Shown: piece by piece, positions 1-8,276 of the stretch
Layout: every line of letters begins with the position of its first letter
How positions within the stretch are numbered: the first letter of the stretch is position 1
From: an uncultured Prevotella sp.
Lineage (GTDB): Bacteria > Bacteroidota > Bacteroidia > Bacteroidales > Bacteroidaceae
Direction: 5' to 3'
NCBI GenBank assembly: GCA_946055365.1
Contig: CAMGFM010000001.1
Span: 1-38,528 of the forward strand
DNA length: 38,528 nucleotides
Made by a program: the position numbers and the translations under genes
The notes under the pieces: generated by a model
Told to the model about the DNA's origin: nothing
Database searches by the model: none
The model's input: only the letters and a program-made list of their open reading frames with translations

Positions 1-198
1 ATAGCTTTTCATGTTGCTAACTTTTTCGGAAAAACGCGTGTCATTCCTCCCGTCAATTATCTTCGCATCCACCCCCGTAGGGCGCATAATGTCGGTCAAC
101 CGTGATATTAGGTCACTCGTGCTTATAAAATAATCCTTTGACTGTGCCATCAAGTATAAAGCAGGCAGCACCAGCTGGCTTTCTGTAATTATCTGCAT
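1..198 (-). CDS. N-terminal fragment of a probable restriction endonuclease or associated protein
   Basis: The frame runs without a stop from an ATG at 198 to the window edge and gives 66 residues, beginning MQIITESQLVLPAL and containing RNDTRFSEKV. The N-terminus looks like the winged-helix region found in front of the nuclease domain of several type II restriction enzymes and Mrr-like proteins; the DTRFSEKV stretch resembles a conserved segment I associate with those proteins. It lies 199 bp downstream of an adenine DNA methyltransferase on the same strand, which is where a partner nuclease would be expected. The catalytic domain is outside the window, so the nuclease call is inference from the N-terminus and context. 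It could also be a restriction-linked DNA-binding protein. Confidence 0.55.
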   Translation of the reverse strand, partial: MQIITESQLVLPALYLMAQSKDYFISTSDLISRLTDIMRPTGVDAKIIDGRNDTRFSEKVSNMKSY

Positions 199-210
199 AT
201 TTCCCTGTAT

Positions 211-226
211 GGGCTTCAATAAGCCC
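211..226 (-). promoter_or_regulatory. Small hairpin just upstream of the putative restriction gene
   Basis: GGGCTT and AAGCCC are separated by four bases, giving a perfect 6-bp stem that ends 12 bp before the start codon at 198. On the minus strand no T-run follows, so it is unlikely to be a terminator. In the message it would lie over the ribosome-entry region. The rest of 199-397 holds no convincing gene or promoter. Confidence 0.3.
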
Positions 227-397
227 CAAGATTAATAAATAATGTTTTTAGTGTAGTGCATCGTATGTTTCTCACGTCTGTCTGACACATACAGCCAGTC
301 TCGTATGTCACGACGCGCTCGTCTCTTCACTTATACTGACTCTCTATGCGCATAGACACATCGGGCAGACGACATGACCAACAGAGAAAGCCACACC

Positions 398-1663
398 CTA
401 ATAGTTTGTAATCATAAGGTGTGTGACCCTCTTGTCGTTTCTGTTCATAAAACTGACAATATATTCCTTGTCAAAAGAGCGGATTCTAATGCCCTCCTTA
501 TCGTAAAGACCATATATGAAATCCGTGTTTTTGATAATCATCATCCATTTGGCCTTGCACTCACAAATCAGGTAATTTGCCAGTCTTGCCTGATCGGCAC
601 GCGTAAACGTGTTTTGGGCATAGGTGCTAAACTCACTGTCGTATGGCGGATCCAAGAAAACGAAATCGTCTTCTGAGGGTTTTGTCTCGCGCAAGAACGC
701 CTCAAAGTCGAGATTGTATATCCTTGTGGCGGCAAAATGGTTAGAGACAGGTCTTGAACGGTAATAATTGAGCTTCCTTGCCATCAGTTTAGCGTTATAG
801 GCAATGCCTCCATAAGGCACATTAAACTCTCCCTTGCCGCTATACCTGAACATTCCGCTGTAAGCATAGTTTCTCATGAACAGAAACAAGGCTGTGTGCA
901 GGGGCGCATTGTCCCTTGCGATGTCCCTGTCATTATACACGTGACGGTAGTTCATGTAAACGGCACTCTTTATGGCGGTCTCTATATTGTCAAGGACATC
1001 ACCGTAAGGCAACACATGTCTCTCCATCTCAAGCTCACGCATCCTTGTCATCTTCCTGAACAGATTTTTCTCCATTTCCATTGGCAGTATGCAAGGACAT
1101 GACGCAAACTCCGAGCCTATAATATGCAATATTTCGGTCTCCCTCTCCTGACAATAACCGTGCAGAAAGGCTCTTAGCTCCTCCCTTGTTGTCATGTCGC
1201 CGCGGTATTGCAGGTATTTTTCTACCAGAATCTTGTTTGCGCTGAAAAAGTCATGGGCTTTTACCCATGAGGCATCCAGCATTTCCGAATAGCGGAAAAA
1301 CTCTCTGTCGGCAGTTGCAATGCCTTGATACAGGGCAACAAGCTCAGAAGAAAGGTCGTTGATGAGGTATTCACAGGCACGCACTGCCATATAGACAGAG
1401 CCACCACCGACAAAAGGCTCAAAGAAACGCTTGAAGACGGGCAGATTAGGCATAATATATTTCAATTCCTTCTCCTTGCCGCCCGGCCATTTGACTATCG
1501 GCTGAAGCCCCGTCGGCACGTTATTGTCTGGAACGACCCTATTGTCAGACAGCCGAAGACACTCATCCAGTTCAAAAAATGACGACTGATAAGGCACAGC
1601 AGCGTCACACACCGCAAAAGATGTGTCCCCGTCAGTTGTATTATATGATTTGTTGTTTGACAT
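398..1663 (-). CDS. D12-class N6-adenine DNA methyltransferase (Dam family)
   Basis: This 421-residue protein transfers a methyl group from S-adenosylmethionine to adenine N6 in a specific DNA site. Visible motifs are KWPGGK (58-63), the SAM-binding EPFVGGGS (82-89) and the catalytic DPPY (338-341), in the order typical of the D12/Dam class. About 55 residues precede the first motif, a longer N-terminus than in Dam itself; the start at 1663 is kept because an A-rich stretch precedes it. RNase H lies 59 bp upstream and a probable restriction gene begins 199 bp downstream, all on the same strand, which suggests a type II restriction-modification pair rather than a solitary methylase. Target sequence cannot be read from the protein. 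The family call is firm, the partnership inferred. Confidence 0.9.
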   Translation of the reverse strand: MSNNKSYNTTDGDTSFAVCDAAVPYQSSFFELDECLRLSDNRVVPDNNVPTGLQPIVKWPGGKEKELKYIMPNLPVFKRFFEPFVGGGSVYMAVRACEYLINDLSSELVALYQGIATADREFFRYSEMLDASWVKAHDFFSANKILVEKYLQYRGDMTTREELRAFLHGYCQERETEILHIIGSEFASCPCILPMEMEKNLFRKMTRMRELEMERHVLPYGDVLDNIETAIKSAVYMNYRHVYNDRDIARDNAPLHTALFLFMRNYAYSGMFRYSGKGEFNVPYGGIAYNAKLMARKLNYYRSRPVSNHFAATRIYNLDFEAFLRETKPSEDDFVFLDPPYDSEFSTYAQNTFTRADQARLANYLICECKAKWMMIIKNTDFIYGLYDKEGIRIRSFDKEYIVSFMNRNDKRVTHLMITNY

Positions 1664-1722
1664 CTTATTGTTCTTTAGAGTGTACTGCGCGCTTTTCCCT
1701 CATTCTCATGCGACTCAGGAAG

Positions 1723-2190
1723 TCATTTCCTGCCAAAATCAGCAGGCACCTCTCCCCATTTGCGCGTGTCCCACTTCACTATGTTGTTTCTTATCTGGTG
1801 TGTTGCCAGCCACGCCTCCGCACGGGCTATAATCTGAAAGAGCCTTTCGGTCTGCGGAGTGCGCTCCAGCTTGGTCTTGCATTTGCGTTTCTGCACCCAG
1901 AGTATGGCGTTGTAGGAGTCAGAATATATGGTCTTGCCGCTCACGCCCTGCCTGTCGAGCAGTGCCAGCGCATGTACGATGGCAAGAAACTCGCCGATGT
2001 TGTTTGTGCCGTGCAACGGGCCGAAGTGAAAGACGGTAGCTCCAGTGGCGAGGTCTATGGCCTGATATTCCATAGGACCGGGATTGTGGCTGCAAGCGGC
2101 ATCCACCGCCCACGCATTGGCCGTCACCTCCATAGGCAAAGGCAACACCGTGTCCGTGCGGTAGTCTGGCGGATTAAGCATACTGTTCAT
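1723..2190 (-). CDS. rnhA: Ribonuclease H family protein
   Basis: A 155-residue RNase H fold protein expected to cut the RNA strand of RNA-DNA hybrids (Okazaki primers, R-loops) in the cytoplasm. The four metal-binding acids can be placed: D30 in AVDAACSHNPGP, E67 in TNNIGEF, D91 in IYSDSYNA and D151 in PADFGRK. The NPGP and TNN-x-x-E motifs match bacterial RNase HI, and the length matches a catalytic domain alone, without the extra N-terminal hybrid-binding domain some Bacteroidetes homologues carry. A second ATG at 2181 is possible. It is followed at 59 bp by the methyltransferase gene. The symbol is given by family; a second RNase H may exist elsewhere in the genome. Confidence 0.85.
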   Translation of the reverse strand: MNSMLNPPDYRTDTVLPLPMEVTANAWAVDAACSHNPGPMEYQAIDLATGATVFHFGPLHGTNNIGEFLAIVHALALLDRQGVSGKTIYSDSYNAILWVQKRKCKTKLERTPQTERLFQIIARAEAWLATHQIRNNIVKWDTRKWGEVPADFGRK

Positions 2191-2372
2191 TTGTCTTCGC
2201 TGTATTTGTTGTCTTTAGGCTTCAATATTGGCATTTGGGCAGGCATTGGCGACGTCAGTGCATGTACACAACGCAGTGCCTTATATATGAAGACACTAAT
2301 AACGTAAAAACGGCACCTACGCATCACACGGACAACGTCACACGCCTGCCCATTTATGCCATTGAGACCATA

Positions 2373-4034
2373 TTATATCAAGAACATTATTATCACCTGC
2401 GCGAGTATCACCCTCACAAACATGCCGAGAGGATAGACCGAGGTGTAAGCCACGGCGGCACGGTCGCCCTTGAGCGTCTCATTGGCATAGCTGAGAGCCA
2501 TGGGGTTGGCCATCGCGCCGCAGAGGAGGCCGCAGACAGTACCGAAGTCAAACTTCTTTGTGCGCAGGGCCGTCGCGCCCACTATCAGCAGCGGCAGCAC
2601 GGTGAGCAGGAAGCCCACGCCCACCCAGAGCAGTCCCTCCGGGCGTATCACGATGGACAGAAAGTCCTTGCCAGCGACGAGCCCCAGACACGCCAGGTAG
2701 AGCGACAGCCCGAGCTTGCGCAGCATGAGCGAGGCAGAGCGCGTAGTGTAGCTTATCATGTGTATTCTTGAGCCGAGCGCGCCTATGACAATGCCCACTA
2801 TAATGGGTCCTCCGGCTATGCCAAGCCTCACCGGCGCACTCATGCCGGGGATAGTAAAGGGTATCATGCCCACGCCCAGACCCAGCAAAAGGCCAAAGAA
2901 TATGGCCCCGAGGTTGGGTTCGTTAAGCACGGAGACGGCATTGCCGAGAAAAGCCTCGGCATGGTCGATGTCCTCGGGCGTGCCTACGACTGTCAGACGG
3001 TCGCCATATTGCAGGTGAAGGCTGTCGGTGGCAAGGAGTTTGATGTCGCCCCTCATCACGCGGCTCACGTTGACACCGTAAGTCTGCCTCATGTGCAGTG
3101 CGCCGAGCGTCTTGCCGTTGAGCTTGGTGCGCGTCACCACTATCACGCGGCTCTCCACCGACGCGTCTATGGCGTTCCAGTCTATCTTGTCGCGGTTCCA
3201 GTCTTTTTCGACCCTCTTGCCGAAGAGCAAGTCCATCACGGGCTGTTCCTCGGGCGTGGTCACCACCAGCACATTGTCGCCCTCCTCAATCTGCGTGGAC
3301 GCTACAGGCACGATAACCTTGCCTCCGCGCCAGATGCGCGACACTATAAAGTGCCGCCGTGAAATTTGCGACACCTGCGCGATGGTTCTGCCCACGATGG
3401 CAGGGTTCACCGCCACATACTGACCGATGAATGTCTTGTTCTCATCGCTCTTGCAATGAGGCTCAAGGTCGTCGGGAGTGACCACAAAGCGGCGCAACAG
3501 CACCATGGCAAGTATCACTCCCACCACTCCGAGCGGATAAGTGACGGCGCAACCGAGTGCCGCGCCGTTGCCCGACACGCCCGCGTTGGCAAGAGCCTGC
3601 TGCGCCGCGCCGAGGGCAGGCGTGTTGGTAGTGGCTCCACACAGTATGCCCATCATCTCAGACAGCCCTATAGGCAGCACGAGGCACAGTGCGAGAGCCA
3701 TGACAGTGCCCGCGAATATCACGCCGAGCCCCCAGAGGTTGAGGGAGAAGCCCTCCTCGCGCATCATGCCCACAAAGTTGGGGCCCACATGCAGGCCCAG
3801 GGCATAGACAAAGAGCGACAGGCCCAGCGTCTCAGCGAAATTCAGCATCTGAGCGTCAGCAGAGAAATGCAGACTGCCTGCCACGATGCCTGCAAAGAAC
3901 ACAAACGCCACGCCAAGAGACACGCCCTTGATGTGGAGCTTGCCGAGAGAGAGTCCCACCGACACTATCAGCGACAGCAGAACGACTGTCTGAACTGCTG
4001 AGTGGACGGTGAACAAGCTGTTTATCCAATCCAT
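2373..4034 (-). CDS. Putative transporter of the AspT/YidE family with two RCK_C (TrkA-C) domains
   Basis: The protein has 553 residues counted from the ATG at 4034 (MDWINSLFTV), chosen because the membrane region starts there and A-rich sequence precedes it. It has an N-terminal block of about five hydrophobic helices, two central soluble TrkA-C-like domains (about 196-270 and 285-365) and a second block of membrane helices. This is the layout of the aspartate:alanine exchanger AspT and of YidE/YbjL, inner-membrane proteins whose substrate is mostly unknown. GLGVGMIPFTIPG and the glycine-rich helices fit the family duplication. Substrate cannot be inferred. The gene lies downstream of dpp7 on the same strand, with a 312-bp gap containing a repeat array, so joint transcription is uncertain. 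Confidence 0.85.
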   Translation of the reverse strand: MDWINSLFTVHSAVQTVVLLSLIVSVGLSLGKLHIKGVSLGVAFVFFAGIVAGSLHFSADAQMLNFAETLGLSLFVYALGLHVGPNFVGMMREEGFSLNLWGLGVIFAGTVMALALCLVLPIGLSEMMGILCGATTNTPALGAAQQALANAGVSGNGAALGCAVTYPLGVVGVILAMVLLRRFVVTPDDLEPHCKSDENKTFIGQYVAVNPAIVGRTIAQVSQISRRHFIVSRIWRGGKVIVPVASTQIEEGDNVLVVTTPEEQPVMDLLFGKRVEKDWNRDKIDWNAIDASVESRVIVVTRTKLNGKTLGALHMRQTYGVNVSRVMRGDIKLLATDSLHLQYGDRLTVVGTPEDIDHAEAFLGNAVSVLNEPNLGAIFFGLLLGLGVGMIPFTIPGMSAPVRLGIAGGPIIVGIVIGALGSRIHMISYTTRSASLMLRKLGLSLYLACLGLVAGKDFLSIVIRPEGLLWVGVGFLLTVLPLLIVGATALRTKKFDFGTVCGLLCGAMANPMALSYANETLKGDRAAVAYTSVYPLGMFVRVILAQVIIMFLI

Positions 4035-4108
4035 TTTGTTTGTTTTGTTGTTTAAGTCGTGACACCGGGGCATGCCCCACGCGCGGCGCAGGTCACGGCG
4101 GTGTCAGG

Positions 4109-4196
4109 AAAGAGCCACTTTTCAGTTGCAAAAGTGGCTCTTTTCACTTGCAAAAGCGGCACTTTAGGGTCAGTAAAGTGCCGCTTTTGCGCATAA
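4109..4196. repeat. 22-bp palindromic array A (4 units)
   Basis: Units begin at 4109, 4131, 4153 and 4175, exactly 22 bp apart. Cores are AAAGAGCCACTTT, AAAGTGGCTCTTT, AAAGCGGCACTTT and AAAGTGCCGCTTT. Unit 2 is the exact reverse complement of unit 1, and unit 4 of unit 3. Units 3 and 4 form a perfect 17-bp stem (4150-4166 with 4174-4190, 7-base loop); units 1 and 2 form a 14-15 bp stem. A decayed fifth unit may start near 4196. The array lies in the 312-bp gap between dpp7 (upstream) and the transporter gene (downstream), both on the minus strand. Confidence 0.9.
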
Positions 4197-4203
4197 AAGA
4201 CGC

Positions 4204-4224
4204 TCTCCCGCACACAGCGGGAGA
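4204..4224 (-). terminator. Possible terminator downstream of dpp7
   Basis: TCTCCCGC and GCGGGAGA form a perfect 8-bp GC-rich stem with a 5-base loop. On the minus strand a TCTTTT stretch follows a few bases later. It lies about 120 bp past the dpp7 stop codon. The T-run is short and not adjacent, so the call is weak. Confidence 0.35.
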
Positions 4225-4346
4225 CTCCTTGTGCATGACTCTGCGCCAGAGACCAGCGTCTCGAGCGCGTCGCCATGACAGCGAAAGAGGCGGCACACGG
4301 GCAGAGCGTGGCTCTATGGCACCGCCATCGTTTCACGTGACACCTG

Positions 4347-6473
4347 TTATTGTGCCACGCCTATCTCCTTGAGCAGGCGGTCGGCATGACCCCACTTGTC
4401 CATGAGGTAGAGCATATAGCGTATGTCCACGCCGATGCAGCGCGCGAGACGGCGGTCAAACCAGATGTCGCTCGAGAGCGAGTCCCAGTTGCCGTCAAAG
4501 GCAAGGCCTATAAGCTGTCCCTTACCGTCAAACATGGGCGAGCCAGAGTTGCCTCCCGTGATGTCGTTGTTGGTAAGGAAGCACAGCTGCATCTTGCCTG
4601 TGGTGGCGTCGGTGTAGCGTCCGAAATCCTTAGCCGAGAACAACTCCTTCATGACAGGCTCTGCCTGATAGTCGATAGTGCCTCTCTCGCCCGACTGCAT
4701 CTTGCGCACGATGCTCGCAGCGTCGGTATAGTAGCCCGAGGGTGCTCCTGCGAGCGTGTAGCCGCCCACCTGACCATAGCTGAGCCTCATCGTGAAGTTG
4801 GCATCGCTATAATGGGGCAGCTCCTGTTCCATGCGTATCTTGGCATCGCACAGATAACGCTCCTGCAACTCTATCGCGCTGTCCACATCACGGAACACTG
4901 CGCGTGCGTTGTCGAGTATTTCCATTATCTGTCTGCCATATTCCACGCCCGGATCGTCCTGCACGTCCTTGGCATAGAGCTTGATTTTCTTGCCCGACTG
5001 CATCAGTACGGAGTTGTTGTAGAGCCACTCGACATACTTGCGTGGGTCGCCGCCAAACTCGCGCTTGATGGTAGCGTAGAAGGCGGGCAGGTCTTTCTCG
5101 TCGCAATAGCGTCTGTAGTTGTCGATGAGTGCCGCCATCACGTCCTTGTCAAGCGCAGCGTCCCACTCTGCGCTGTTGTCGGCAAAGACATAGTATTGCT
5201 TGCTCTTTGCCGCCTTGGGGTTCTTGGGCTCGAGGCCGCGCGCAAAGGCCAGGGCCCTGGCATTAAACTCGCAGGTGTTGCGGAATGTCTCGCTCCACAC
5301 GGTGAGTTGCTTGGTGGCATCAAACCTCTTGGCATAGAGACGCGCCATCTTGTCAAAGTTGAGCTTGTCCTTGAGATAGCCAGTCCACTTCTGATATTCC
5401 ATGATGCGCTCCTCAAAGTCGGCTTTCTGGCGTATGATGCCCACAGAGTCGATGCACTTGTTCATGCCGAGGGAGTTTTTCCAGTAGTTGGAGCTCTGTG
5501 CATACTTGGAGTCATACTTGATGCGCACAGCCTCCGACGCTCTCATGTGGCGGAGCATCACCTCCTGCTTCACGCCCCTTATCTGGGCACGCGGAGCGTT
5601 CTCTGCGTCGCGCATCTCGCGTATGCCATAAGACGACATGTAGCGGCTGGTGCTGCCCGGATAGCCTATGGTCATGGCAAAGTCGCCCTCCTTGTAGCCG
5701 TCGAGCGACACCTTGGCCCAGTGAGCAGGCTTGTAAGGCACATTGTTCTTGCTATAATCGGCAGGCCCGTTGGTCTTCGGGTCTGCATAGATGCGAAACA
5801 CGGAGTAGTCGCAGGTCTGTCGCGGCCACATCCAGTTGTCGGTCTCGCCACCAAACTTGCCCATTGACTTTGGCACGGTGAACACGAGGCGCAGGTCACG
5901 GAACTCTTTGTAGGTGGTGGCATAGAACTTGTTGCCCTCATAGAACGGCAGCACCTCCACGATGAGGTCTTTGTCCTTGGCTCTTGCCTCCTTTGCCAGC
6001 TCTGTCTCCACAGTTGCGAGCAGCGACTCCTGATCGCGTATGGTCAGGGAGCGTATTCCCCTCTTCTCAAGCATGTCTGTGATGTCTCTCTGCTCCACCA
6101 TGAAGCGCACGAACATGCCCTCATTGGGCAGCTCCTCGGCATAGCTCTTGGCATAAAAGCCGTTGAGCATGTAGTCATGCTCCACTGTAGAGTGGCTGCG
6201 GATGGCCTCAAAGCCACAGTGATGGTTGGTAAAGACGAGTCCATCGGGCGACACTACCACGCCAGAGCAGTATCCGGAGAAATTGACCACGGACTTCATG
6301 ATGGCGTTTTCGCTCTGATAGAGATCCTCATAGGGGGCTGAGAACCCGTAACTCTTCATTTGCTCATACACCGCCTGCGGCAGATCGTAGAGCGTCCACA
6401 TGCCTTCGTCGGCGTGGGATGCGGTGGCTGAGAATGTCAGCGCAGCCGCAAGAAACAGCTGTTTGATTTTCAT
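4347..6473 (-). CDS. dpp7: S46 family dipeptidyl peptidase, DPP7 type
   Basis: A 708-residue exported serine peptidase that removes dipeptides from peptide N-termini in the periplasm, feeding amino-acid catabolism. The N-terminus MKIKQLFLAAALTFSATASHA is a clear signal peptide. Catalytic residues of the chymotrypsin-like S46 fold are visible: His84/His85 in TNHHCG and Ser643 in GGNSGSP. The specificity residue 18 positions after the serine is Gly661 (in AFDGNW). Known DPP7 enzymes have Gly there and prefer a hydrophobic residue at P1, whereas DPP11 has Arg and prefers Asp/Glu, so DPP7 is favoured. Length matches Porphyromonas DPP7 (about 712). The flippase gene lies 190 bp upstream; that gap holds only short GC-rich repeats. 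Confidence 0.93.
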   Translation of the reverse strand: MKIKQLFLAAALTFSATASHADEGMWTLYDLPQAVYEQMKSYGFSAPYEDLYQSENAIMKSVVNFSGYCSGVVVSPDGLVFTNHHCGFEAIRSHSTVEHDYMLNGFYAKSYAEELPNEGMFVRFMVEQRDITDMLEKRGIRSLTIRDQESLLATVETELAKEARAKDKDLIVEVLPFYEGNKFYATTYKEFRDLRLVFTVPKSMGKFGGETDNWMWPRQTCDYSVFRIYADPKTNGPADYSKNNVPYKPAHWAKVSLDGYKEGDFAMTIGYPGSTSRYMSSYGIREMRDAENAPRAQIRGVKQEVMLRHMRASEAVRIKYDSKYAQSSNYWKNSLGMNKCIDSVGIIRQKADFEERIMEYQKWTGYLKDKLNFDKMARLYAKRFDATKQLTVWSETFRNTCEFNARALAFARGLEPKNPKAAKSKQYYVFADNSAEWDAALDKDVMAALIDNYRRYCDEKDLPAFYATIKREFGGDPRKYVEWLYNNSVLMQSGKKIKLYAKDVQDDPGVEYGRQIMEILDNARAVFRDVDSAIELQERYLCDAKIRMEQELPHYSDANFTMRLSYGQVGGYTLAGAPSGYYTDAASIVRKMQSGERGTIDYQAEPVMKELFSAKDFGRYTDATTGKMQLCFLTNNDITGGNSGSPMFDGKGQLIGLAFDGNWDSLSSDIWFDRRLARCIGVDIRYMLYLMDKWGHADRLLKEIGVAQ

Positions 6474-6559
6474 TGTTTAAAGTTTGAGGTTTATATTCTC
6501 ATTACACGTATTTTACGCTTTGCAGTATGCATTATTGACCGCAGGAGACTGCACCGCCA

Positions 6560-6616
6560 GCTCGCGGCACACATGTATCATCAGTGTCAACCCGCGTCCT
6601 GCGGCTCGCGGCACAC
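6560..6616. repeat. Short direct repeat upstream of dpp7
   Basis: GCTCGCGGCACAC occurs at 6560-6572 and again at 6604-6616, 44 bp apart, and a partial third copy (CTGCGGCACGC) follows near 6640. It may be a decayed ~44-bp tandem repeat. No function can be assigned. Confidence 0.45.
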
Positions 6617-6663
6617 CTTAATTATATATAGCGACCCACAGTCTGCGGCACGCCGCGCTCACT

Positions 6664-8163
6664 CTATCCCTTTGCCTTGCGCCTTATCCTGCTCAAGGAA
6701 GCCAGTGCGCCCGGCGGCAGCTCGCGCCTGACGACATAGGCGGCGAACACGCCCAACACGAGGGTGTTTGTCACGACGGCAGGGAGCAGCGCGAGGCGCG
6801 CGTTTGCCAACGCCATGACACAATAGAGCGCGGCGGTAAGGGCAGTGTAGGCAGCCATGCTTGCCAAGGGATAGTCTATGGCATATTTGCGCTGTCCCAC
6901 GACATAGGACAGTATCATCGCCGTGCCGTAGCCTGCCACTCCGCCCCACGCACATGCCATATAGCCATAGCGAGGCACGAACATCACGTTCACAGCCACC
7001 AGCACCAGACATCCCGCGCCCGAGAACCACGCCCCATAGATGGTCTTGTCAATGAGCTTATACCAGAATGACAGATTGAAATAGATGCCCATCATTATCT
7101 CCGCCGCCATCACTATCGGCACGACGCGCAGTCCCGTCCAGTAACTCGGGTCGGGAATGACATAGCGCAGCACATTGATGTAGGCAGTGACCGTGAGAAA
7201 AGCCAGAAGCGTGAACACGAGAAAATATTTCATGGCCTTGGCATAGGTGTCGCGGCTGTCTCTGTCCTTGCTCTTGCCAAAGACAAACGGCTCGTAGGCA
7301 TAGCGAAACGCCTGAGTGATCATGGCCATTATCATGGCTATCTTTGTGGCAGCCCCATATATGCCGAGCTGTGTCTTGCAGTCATCGCCGTCATAGAGAT
7401 AGGGAAAGAGAATTTTGTCAAGCGTCTGATTGAGTATGCCAGCAATGCCCAGCACGAGCAGCGGCCACGCATAGCGCAGCATCCTGCGCCACAATGCCGT
7501 GTCGAAGACATAGCGGAAGCCTGTCAACTCCTTGCGGAAGCACAGCAAAACCACCGCCGTACACACGAGATTGATGTAGAACACCATGCCCACGTCGAGC
7601 GTGAAGTTTTCGTCGTAGAGCCCCAGAGGATTGAGGCGCAACGCTGGCAACACCACAAGATACATGAGGTTGAGGAAGATGTTGAGCAGGATGTTGAGCA
7701 TCTGCAACGCGGCAAACTTGAGTGCCTTTTTCTGATAGCGCAGGTAGGCAAAGGGTATGCACTTGAAGGCATCTATCGCCACGCACACGAACATCACCGC
7801 CACCCAGTCCTCGTGCCCGTCATATTTCATTGCCGACGCGAGCCACGGCAGGCACGCAAACACGAGGGCCACGAACAGCAATGCCGTGGAGCCTACTGAC
7901 AACAGCACCGTGGAGTAGACCTTGCGGGGGTCTTCGTCGGTCTTATTGACATATCGAAAGAATGTTGTCTCCATGCCATAGGTGAGTATCACGAGCAGGA
8001 GTGCCGTGTAGGCATATATGTTGGTGACCACCCCATACTGTCCGCCGCCTGCCGCAAACGCGGAGGTCTGTATAGGCACGAGCAGATAGTTGATAAACCT
8101 GCCCGCAATGCTGCTTATGCCATAGATGGCAGTGTCCTTGGCGAGTGATTTGAGATTTGCCAT
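6664..8163 (-). CDS. Polysaccharide/lipopolysaccharide flippase of the MOP superfamily (Wzx-like)
   Basis: A 499-residue inner-membrane protein with about 12-14 hydrophobic helices spread over its whole length. The start MANLKSLAKDTAIYGISS and the following segment with RFINYLLVPI and GGGQYGVV are typical of Bacteroidetes proteins annotated as lipopolysaccharide or oligosaccharide flippases, which move lipid-linked glycans across the inner membrane. A positively charged C-terminus (RIRRKAKG) fits a cytoplasmic tail. The ATG at 8163 is used because the longer upstream frame has no membrane-protein character. No glycosyltransferase genes are adjacent, so the substrate glycan is unknown. The SpmAB-like gene ends 113 bp upstream on the same strand. 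Confidence 0.85.
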   Translation of the reverse strand: MANLKSLAKDTAIYGISSIAGRFINYLLVPIQTSAFAAGGGQYGVVTNIYAYTALLLVILTYGMETTFFRYVNKTDEDPRKVYSTVLLSVGSTALLFVALVFACLPWLASAMKYDGHEDWVAVMFVCVAIDAFKCIPFAYLRYQKKALKFAALQMLNILLNIFLNLMYLVVLPALRLNPLGLYDENFTLDVGMVFYINLVCTAVVLLCFRKELTGFRYVFDTALWRRMLRYAWPLLVLGIAGILNQTLDKILFPYLYDGDDCKTQLGIYGAATKIAMIMAMITQAFRYAYEPFVFGKSKDRDSRDTYAKAMKYFLVFTLLAFLTVTAYINVLRYVIPDPSYWTGLRVVPIVMAAEIMMGIYFNLSFWYKLIDKTIYGAWFSGAGCLVLVAVNVMFVPRYGYMACAWGGVAGYGTAMILSYVVGQRKYAIDYPLASMAAYTALTAALYCVMALANARLALLPAVVTNTLVLGVFAAYVVRRELPPGALASLSRIRRKAKG

Positions 8164-8276
8164 TGTGTGTCGTTTATTTCCTTTATATATATAATGTGTG
8201 TCACCGCTGACGATATGCGTTGTCAGCCCATGCGCGGCAGCGTTGCGCCATCGCCTTTCAAGCCCCTTGCCGCCGC

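Noticed and set aside
4109..4190. All AAAGTGSCACTTT arrays as rho-independent terminators
   Set aside because: No T-run follows the stems, and arrays B, C and G lie between divergent genes, where termination would serve neither gene.
4040..4372. Plus-strand frame of 110 codons opposite the gap between dpp7 and the transporter gene
   Set aside because: It runs through array A and into the antisense of dpp7; no family resemblance.
4350..5867. Long plus-strand open frame of 505 codons opposite dpp7
   Set aside because: It is the shadow of the well-supported S46 peptidase on the minus strand, rich in His, Ala and Val with no recognisable motif.
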